A DNA stretch of 8,862 bases, from NCBI GenBank assembly GCA_051745935.1, contig JBNJEM010000314.1, positions 1 through 8,862 of the forward strand, given 5' to 3'. The notes below the pieces were generated by a model. The model searched no databases. It was not told where the DNA came from and saw nothing but the letters and a program-made list of their open reading frames with translations. The DNA comes from JBNJEM01 sp051745935 (GTDB lineage Bacteria; Planctomycetota; Planctomycetia; Pirellulales; Pirellulaceae). Both the position numbers and the translations under genes were made by a program. This document shows positions 7,101 through 8,862 of this stretch, in pieces (the stretch's first letter is position 1; each line of letters begins with the position of its first letter).

Positions 7101-8174
7101 ACGCTTCGGCATGGGGATGTTGATCCGGGTAGGATGAATGTTGTAGCTGCTGCGAGACATGTCACCCTTTCCTGCCCGGCTTCCCGAGAGATCAACCGCG
7201 TCACCGCGCTTGTTTCCCTCCGGAATCACAAACGGAACCCCGTCAACCTCCACCTGGGACAGCGCCTTGCGCGCTTCTTCCGGAAAAGATATCCCGGAAT
7301 CAAGATCGCCTTCAATTCCAAATACGCGGGTGTTGTAATAACTCGAAAGGTCAACCGGCATAAACCGGTCGGAAATCGTTATCGGCTCAACACATAGCGC
7401 ATCCAACATCGCCTGGTCAGGTAGCTCCAACTGTACATCCACGGTGTCCGCCTTGAACTTAACTGCCGAAACAAACCGGCCGTCAATGAAGAATGTAAGA
7501 CGGTCATTTCGGACAGTAGCCCGTACTTCCACCCACCTTTCATCCGGCGGCCTCATCGGGCCATACTCCTCTACCGTCTTCTCGAGTTGCTCCTCGTTCA
7601 TCCGATTGGTATTGGGATAGACTCGATAACTGCCTTCGTCACGGGATGGCCGCGGCGTGCCCCTTTCATGAATCACCCGGCACGAAAATACGTCGTCGAC
7701 CCCTGGCTTGACGCCGAACGCGTATTCCACCTGATCCCCGTCCACATCGCCGCTGACAGTCAGCCTGGTTTCACCGGCACCACTTCCGCGATCACCCATC
7801 AGTGCCCGCGCGCGAACGTCCAGCGGCGCCGGCAGAGCGCTCAGCGGTCGAAAGGTTACAGGCGGGCTACGCCGTGGATGCGTTTGCCGAGCATATAAGG
7901 TATCCACACCGTTATGATGGCACGCTTCGAAGTACCCACGCGACTCCCACCCGTCATCCAGCCCCGAAAAATCGCCTGAAAGCTCGGACGGAAATTTTCT
8001 ACTTCCATGCGCATCTTGCCAATGTACTCCGATTATCAATAACGGGACGATCAAACAGGCCATCGCGCGGTAGCATTGTTTTACAGCCCGTAACAAAACC
8101 TCGCGTTTAGTTCCAGAAATCCCTGGATAACACCCGACCTGCCCGGTTTTGTTATGGGTTCTTAGTTCCAACAT
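4152..8174 (-). CDS. Large secreted multidomain glycoside hydrolase-like protein
   Basis: 1340 residues from the ATG at 8174, chosen over in-frame ATGs at 8243 and 8201 because GAGGAGG ends 6 bases upstream. An unusually long basic N-terminal stretch precedes the hydrophobic core (MACLIVPLLIIGV, 38-50), giving an extended signal peptide with likely cleavage near DAHG. Apparent order of parts: a concanavalin-like beta domain (about 60-270) with the motif WVEVRATVRNDRLTFFIDGR; a second beta domain (about 280-480) with VPFVIPEGN and LLATSDGVPE, like domains of planctomycete sugar-active proteins; an Ig-like sandwich (about 505-610); a glycosidase-like barrel (about 620-940) opening with SPFGLWKWG and closing with a helix plus AAYATMTRILDG; a beta sandwich (958-1030); and a C-terminal galactose-binding-like domain starting ITVLDDFES (about 1052-1302). 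I cannot find convincing NE or T-E-x-G catalytic motifs in the barrel, so activity is uncertain. Polysaccharide binding or degradation outside the cell is inferred. It is the first gene of a probable pair with the HEAT protein. Confidence 0.8.
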   Translation of the reverse strand: MLELRTHNKTGQVGCYPGISGTKREVLLRAVKQCYRAMACLIVPLLIIGVHWQDAHGSRKFPSELSGDFSGLDDGWESRGYFEACHHNGVDTLYARQTHPRRSPPVTFRPLSALPAPLDVRARALMGDRGSGAGETRLTVSGDVDGDQVEYAFGVKPGVDDVFSCRVIHERGTPRPSRDEGSYRVYPNTNRMNEEQLEKTVEEYGPMRPPDERWVEVRATVRNDRLTFFIDGRFVSAVKFKADTVDVQLELPDQAMLDALCVEPITISDRFMPVDLSSYYNTRVFGIEGDLDSGISFPEEARKALSQVEVDGVPFVIPEGNKRGDAVDLSGSRAGKGDMSRSSYNIHPTRINIPMPKRFYTTVYLLATSDGVPEHIPAMNVRQYLAGGGWNPPMFYYESAPTAVPRWNEEGAGSLMSLLTARDEIDDARIVWEGRMLKDGAQSRNRGRVFMVKADLEPSYFQEVFSYSGEGNFNYEFTKPMDLNVGATMARGPASAVRVIAATFEESRVEMVVLSDPVVAGNVFQTPEEPEFTVSLRNVGDRDLRMSLDIETRNFYEERLTTSRVISLPTGSFKKIVVHPPYEALGWHEVEFGLSGDGVALSRNTTFVQLPRDTRRAKGDNSPFGLWKWGSSEALANLMRRFGVRWYGPALGELDHVKHRAIYRPRDIRVAPTRGVTRETAAPKERLTNLPGEEAVRIDQKHHAEILMHLKPAGYQYGPMEGNLGRGTYAMPPEWAGERYMTCDPGLLRNVEDISDDVYGRMWESWREHFQRGLWMREYSPDLDFDFFAADPPYQAQYMRFRLPRQLIDTFGVDVPMFERMPERQPNQVEHSRVFYANEVRKEQGYGDVPTTAPEHMFICANPGSLTELEQANYVLRCHLLSFACGFERFCAVQNVVDAGGRYGRSFYGSTGLCYGRRGSYSTSGGWEAQPRMLAAAYATMTRILDGPSFREVMPTGSRSAFCISFDRKWDGPAHALWTVRGKRKAVLTLDGAGDTLILTDIMGNETIATPRDGQLTVTLGASPFFITGVDRISGIELGEPQHDRWKPRGEITVLDDFESMRWKERPGEYLHYQKNNFDSPRGRAKFELETVRDDEREGQVLSVKLKDLAEDSGPLTAQYTVLELPQPLILSRSAPEHPGALGIWVRGNSDWGRVIFELVDAEGEVWTHIGPKDVWNSNDMKSTSSIDFDGWRYIEVGLPSTTADGFHAAENAQWKHGTGLAEDEEGKGVRHKPQIANTDQWRKETGYMYPSETGEGKVDYPLALARIIIELRHNVVYGGIELQEVPEEERQIRLDRLIFTHVNQNMDKWNRESWMYPWQWTRWEGISPRDANPLTAPVH

Positions 8175-8180
8175 GTTGCG

Positions 8181-8187
8181 CCTCCTC
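8181..8187 (-). promoter_or_regulatory. Strong ribosome binding site of the large glycosidase-like gene
   Basis: GAGGAGG on the minus strand with 6 bases to the ATG at 8174. It is the best Shine-Dalgarno match in the window and sets the start 23 codons downstream of the longest open frame. Confidence 0.7.
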
Positions 8188-8192
8188 AGCCT

Positions 8193-8218
8193 ATTGTACA
8201 TTGGGGTGATAAGGTCAA
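8193..8218 (-). promoter_or_regulatory. Possible promoter of the two-gene unit
   Basis: On the minus strand TTGACC (8213-8218, five of six to a sigma-70 -35 box) is followed by TACAAT (8193-8198, five of six to -10). The 14-base spacer is shorter than the usual 16-18, and transcription would start only about 15 bases before the ATG. It is a weak candidate; the local AT richness agrees with a promoter region. Confidence 0.25.
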
Positions 8219-8352
8219 TTGAAGAACGGTGCTCGTCTAACATGGTGTTAATGGTTTAGAAGGTCTTTTAAAAAGGCTCTTCCGTTTCTAGGTGCAAAGC
8301 CCGGGAAAAGCCGCGAAGCCCTGCTATGTTTGCGTGCCACTTTTTCACCTGC

Positions 8353-8392
8353 CCGGCAGCCACGCTTTGCCGGTGCCGGCAACCCGATTGCC
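8353..8392. repeat. Cluster of overlapping GCCGGCA inverted repeats
   Basis: TTGCCGG (8367-8373) and CCGGCAA (8376-8382) form a near-perfect 16-base palindrome. The right arm can instead pair GGCAA with TTGCC (8388-8392), and CCGGCA (8353-8358) can pair with TGCCGG (8368-8373). The competing stems look like a palindromic repeat element and not a single terminator. Confidence 0.45.
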
Positions 8393-8526
8393 AGCATGAC
8401 TACTCTTTTAGTTGTTGCAGCATTTTAGCCGATGGGCAGGACTTTGTCGGCTTCATGCCCAGCTGTGCGAGGTCGGTGCTGTTCGATGTCACATGTTGTG
8501 CCGAGGAAGCGCCGCGGCACGATGGG

Positions 8527-8561
8527 TGGCCATGTTTGGTGAAAGTGTGAAACATGGGCCA
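8527..8561. repeat. Long hairpin upstream of the YgiT-like gene
   Basis: TGGCCATGTTT (8527-8537) pairs with AAACATGGGCCA (8550-8561): eight continuous pairs, one bulged G, then three more, around a 12-base loop (8538-8549). It is the longest stem I found in the window and lies 83 bases before the ATG at 8645. No T run follows on the plus strand, so a plain terminator is unlikely; an operator, RNA leader structure or repeat end is possible. Confidence 0.5.
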
Positions 8562-8596
8562 AAAGCTTACGGTGTTGATTCCCTGCAAGGACGCAT

Positions 8597-8644
8597 GACG
8601 TGGCGGAGTGGCAAGAAAACCTCAAAAGGAGGGGGTCCAATTAG
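8597..8644 (+). pseudogene. Possible 3' remnant of a small partner gene before the YgiT-like gene
   Basis: The frame ending at TAG 8642-8644 reads DVAEWQENLKRRGSN and abuts the next ATG with no gap, as in the two-gene modules where a small DUF4258-type protein precedes a YgiT-type zinc finger; those partners often end in a W-x-x-[DN]-[LF]-K-x-R-R pattern. The same frame is closed by TGA at 8576-8578 and no start is present, so if real it is only a decayed tail. The evidence is a short motif and its position. Confidence 0.25.
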
Positions 8645-8862
8645 ATGAAATGCACCGTTTGTGGCTCCGAGCTAAAAGCGACGAATACGAACCTGCCGTT
8701 CAAGCTACGGGACACGACCATTGTGATCCTGAAGGACCTTCCGGTCTTGCAGTGCGGAAACTGTACCCTAACGTTGCAGAAAGTATATGTAGGACGGGTC
8801 TCCAGGCCCGTCTTTTCAAGTGCGAAATCGTACTTGATCTGGTGTCCGCGGATCTCACGAAA
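8645..8862 (+). CDS. YgiT/MqsA-type zinc-finger protein, 3' part altered, runs off window
   Basis: The first 44 residues match the small YgiT-type family: MKCTVCG (zinc-binding Cys3, Cys6), then the LPFKLRDTTIVILKDLPVLQ core and CGNC (Cys38 and Cys41). Members are usually 65-85 residues and act as zinc-binding DNA-binding antitoxins or orphan regulators in two-gene modules. AAGGAGG with further Gs lies 12 bases before the ATG. After CGNC the usual acidic helix (as in EEYLDEEVV) is absent; instead the frame reads through a palindromic repeat at 8793-8812 (translating as GRVSRPV) into unlike sequence, still open at the window end. The gene is therefore probably disrupted or given a new C-terminus by a repeat insertion. 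The C-terminal region that would bind DNA in MqsA-like members is not visible. Confidence 0.6.
   Translation, partial: MKCTVCGSELKATNTNLPFKLRDTTIVILKDLPVLQCGNCTLTLQKVYVGRVSRPVFSSAKSYLIWCPRISR
8793..8812. repeat. Palindromic repeat inside the YgiT-like reading frame
   Basis: GACGGG (8793-8798) pairs with CCCGTC (8807-8812); a T-G wobble and a C-G pair extend the stem to eight, leaving loop TCCA. Four Ts follow (8813-8816). The sequence type resembles dispersed planctomycete GACGGGTC-type repeats that I recall being translated at the ends of short annotated genes. It coincides with the point where family similarity stops. Confidence 0.55.

Larger units (their letters stand above)
8244..8596. 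other. Gene-poor region rich in inverted repeats
   Basis: About 350 bases in which no frame gives a recognisable protein; short open frames on both strands have unnatural Cys/Arg/His-rich composition and no ribosome sites. It holds an AT-rich patch around 8264-8275 (CTTTTAAAAAG), a GCCGGCA-rich cluster at 8353-8392, a 6-bp inverted repeat at 8498-8520 (GTGCCG/CGGCAC) and a long hairpin at 8527-8561. It may be decayed coding DNA with repeats, or a structured leader of the YgiT-like gene. Confidence 0.4.

Noticed and set aside
8326..8550. Short Cys-rich plus-strand frame with repeated CxxC-like pairs
   Set aside because: Spacing of the cysteines fits no zinc-binding pattern, there is no ribosome site, and it runs through hairpin repeats.
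8400..8640. Two overlapping short minus-strand open frames
   Set aside because: Mutually overlapping, no motif and no ribosome site; they lie over the inverted-repeat cluster.
1..8862. CRISPR array, tRNA or rRNA gene
   Set aside because: No regularly spaced direct repeats and no cloverleaf or ribosomal RNA segments were seen on either strand.

Overview
The window looks like chromosomal DNA of a free-living bacterium of the Planctomycetota/PVC type. That placement is an inference from gene style and not from a marker gene. The supporting features are a single-domain secreted 'neutral ceramidase-like' protein with a GCGADQNP-type motif, a secreted HEAT-repeat protein, a very large secreted glycoside-hydrolase-like protein, a relic of an integron-type integrase, and several GC-rich palindromic repeats between genes. 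Codon use is GC-rich throughout.

Layout. Positions 1-148 are a short gene-free end that starts inside one copy of a palindromic repeat. Positions 149-1402 (minus) encode the secreted ceramidase-like protein. Positions 1403-1578 hold its leader and a strong hairpin. Positions 1579-2001 (plus) are a decayed integron-integrase (IntI-type) fragment that keeps catalytic Arg, Lys, His and Arg but has lost its N-terminal domain and the tyrosine end. Positions 2002-2144 hold two adjacent hairpins, one of which is the inverted counterpart of the repeat at position 1. Positions 2145-4097 (minus) encode a secreted HEAT-repeat protein. Positions 4152-8174 (minus) encode a 1340-residue secreted multidomain protein with sugar-binding-like beta domains around a degenerate glycosidase-like barrel. 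Positions 8175-8644 contain its short leader and about 400 bases rich in inverted repeats with no convincing intact gene. Positions 8645-8862 (plus) start a YgiT/MqsA-type zinc-finger protein, whose 3' half is replaced by a palindromic repeat and which runs off the window.

How they may work together. The large protein gene and the HEAT gene share a strand, are 54 bases apart and both carry export signals, so they probably form a two-gene unit working outside the cytoplasm, with the large protein binding or processing glycans and the HEAT protein acting as a solenoid scaffold. The ceramidase-like gene is a separate unit. The integrase relic, the repeats and the damaged YgiT gene mark both sides of this unit as former mobile or accessory DNA. 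I see no clearly new defence or mobile system. The best leads are the ceramidase-like protein without the usual serine, the glycosidase-like protein without recognisable catalytic motifs, and the palindromic elements that have invaded or replaced gene ends.
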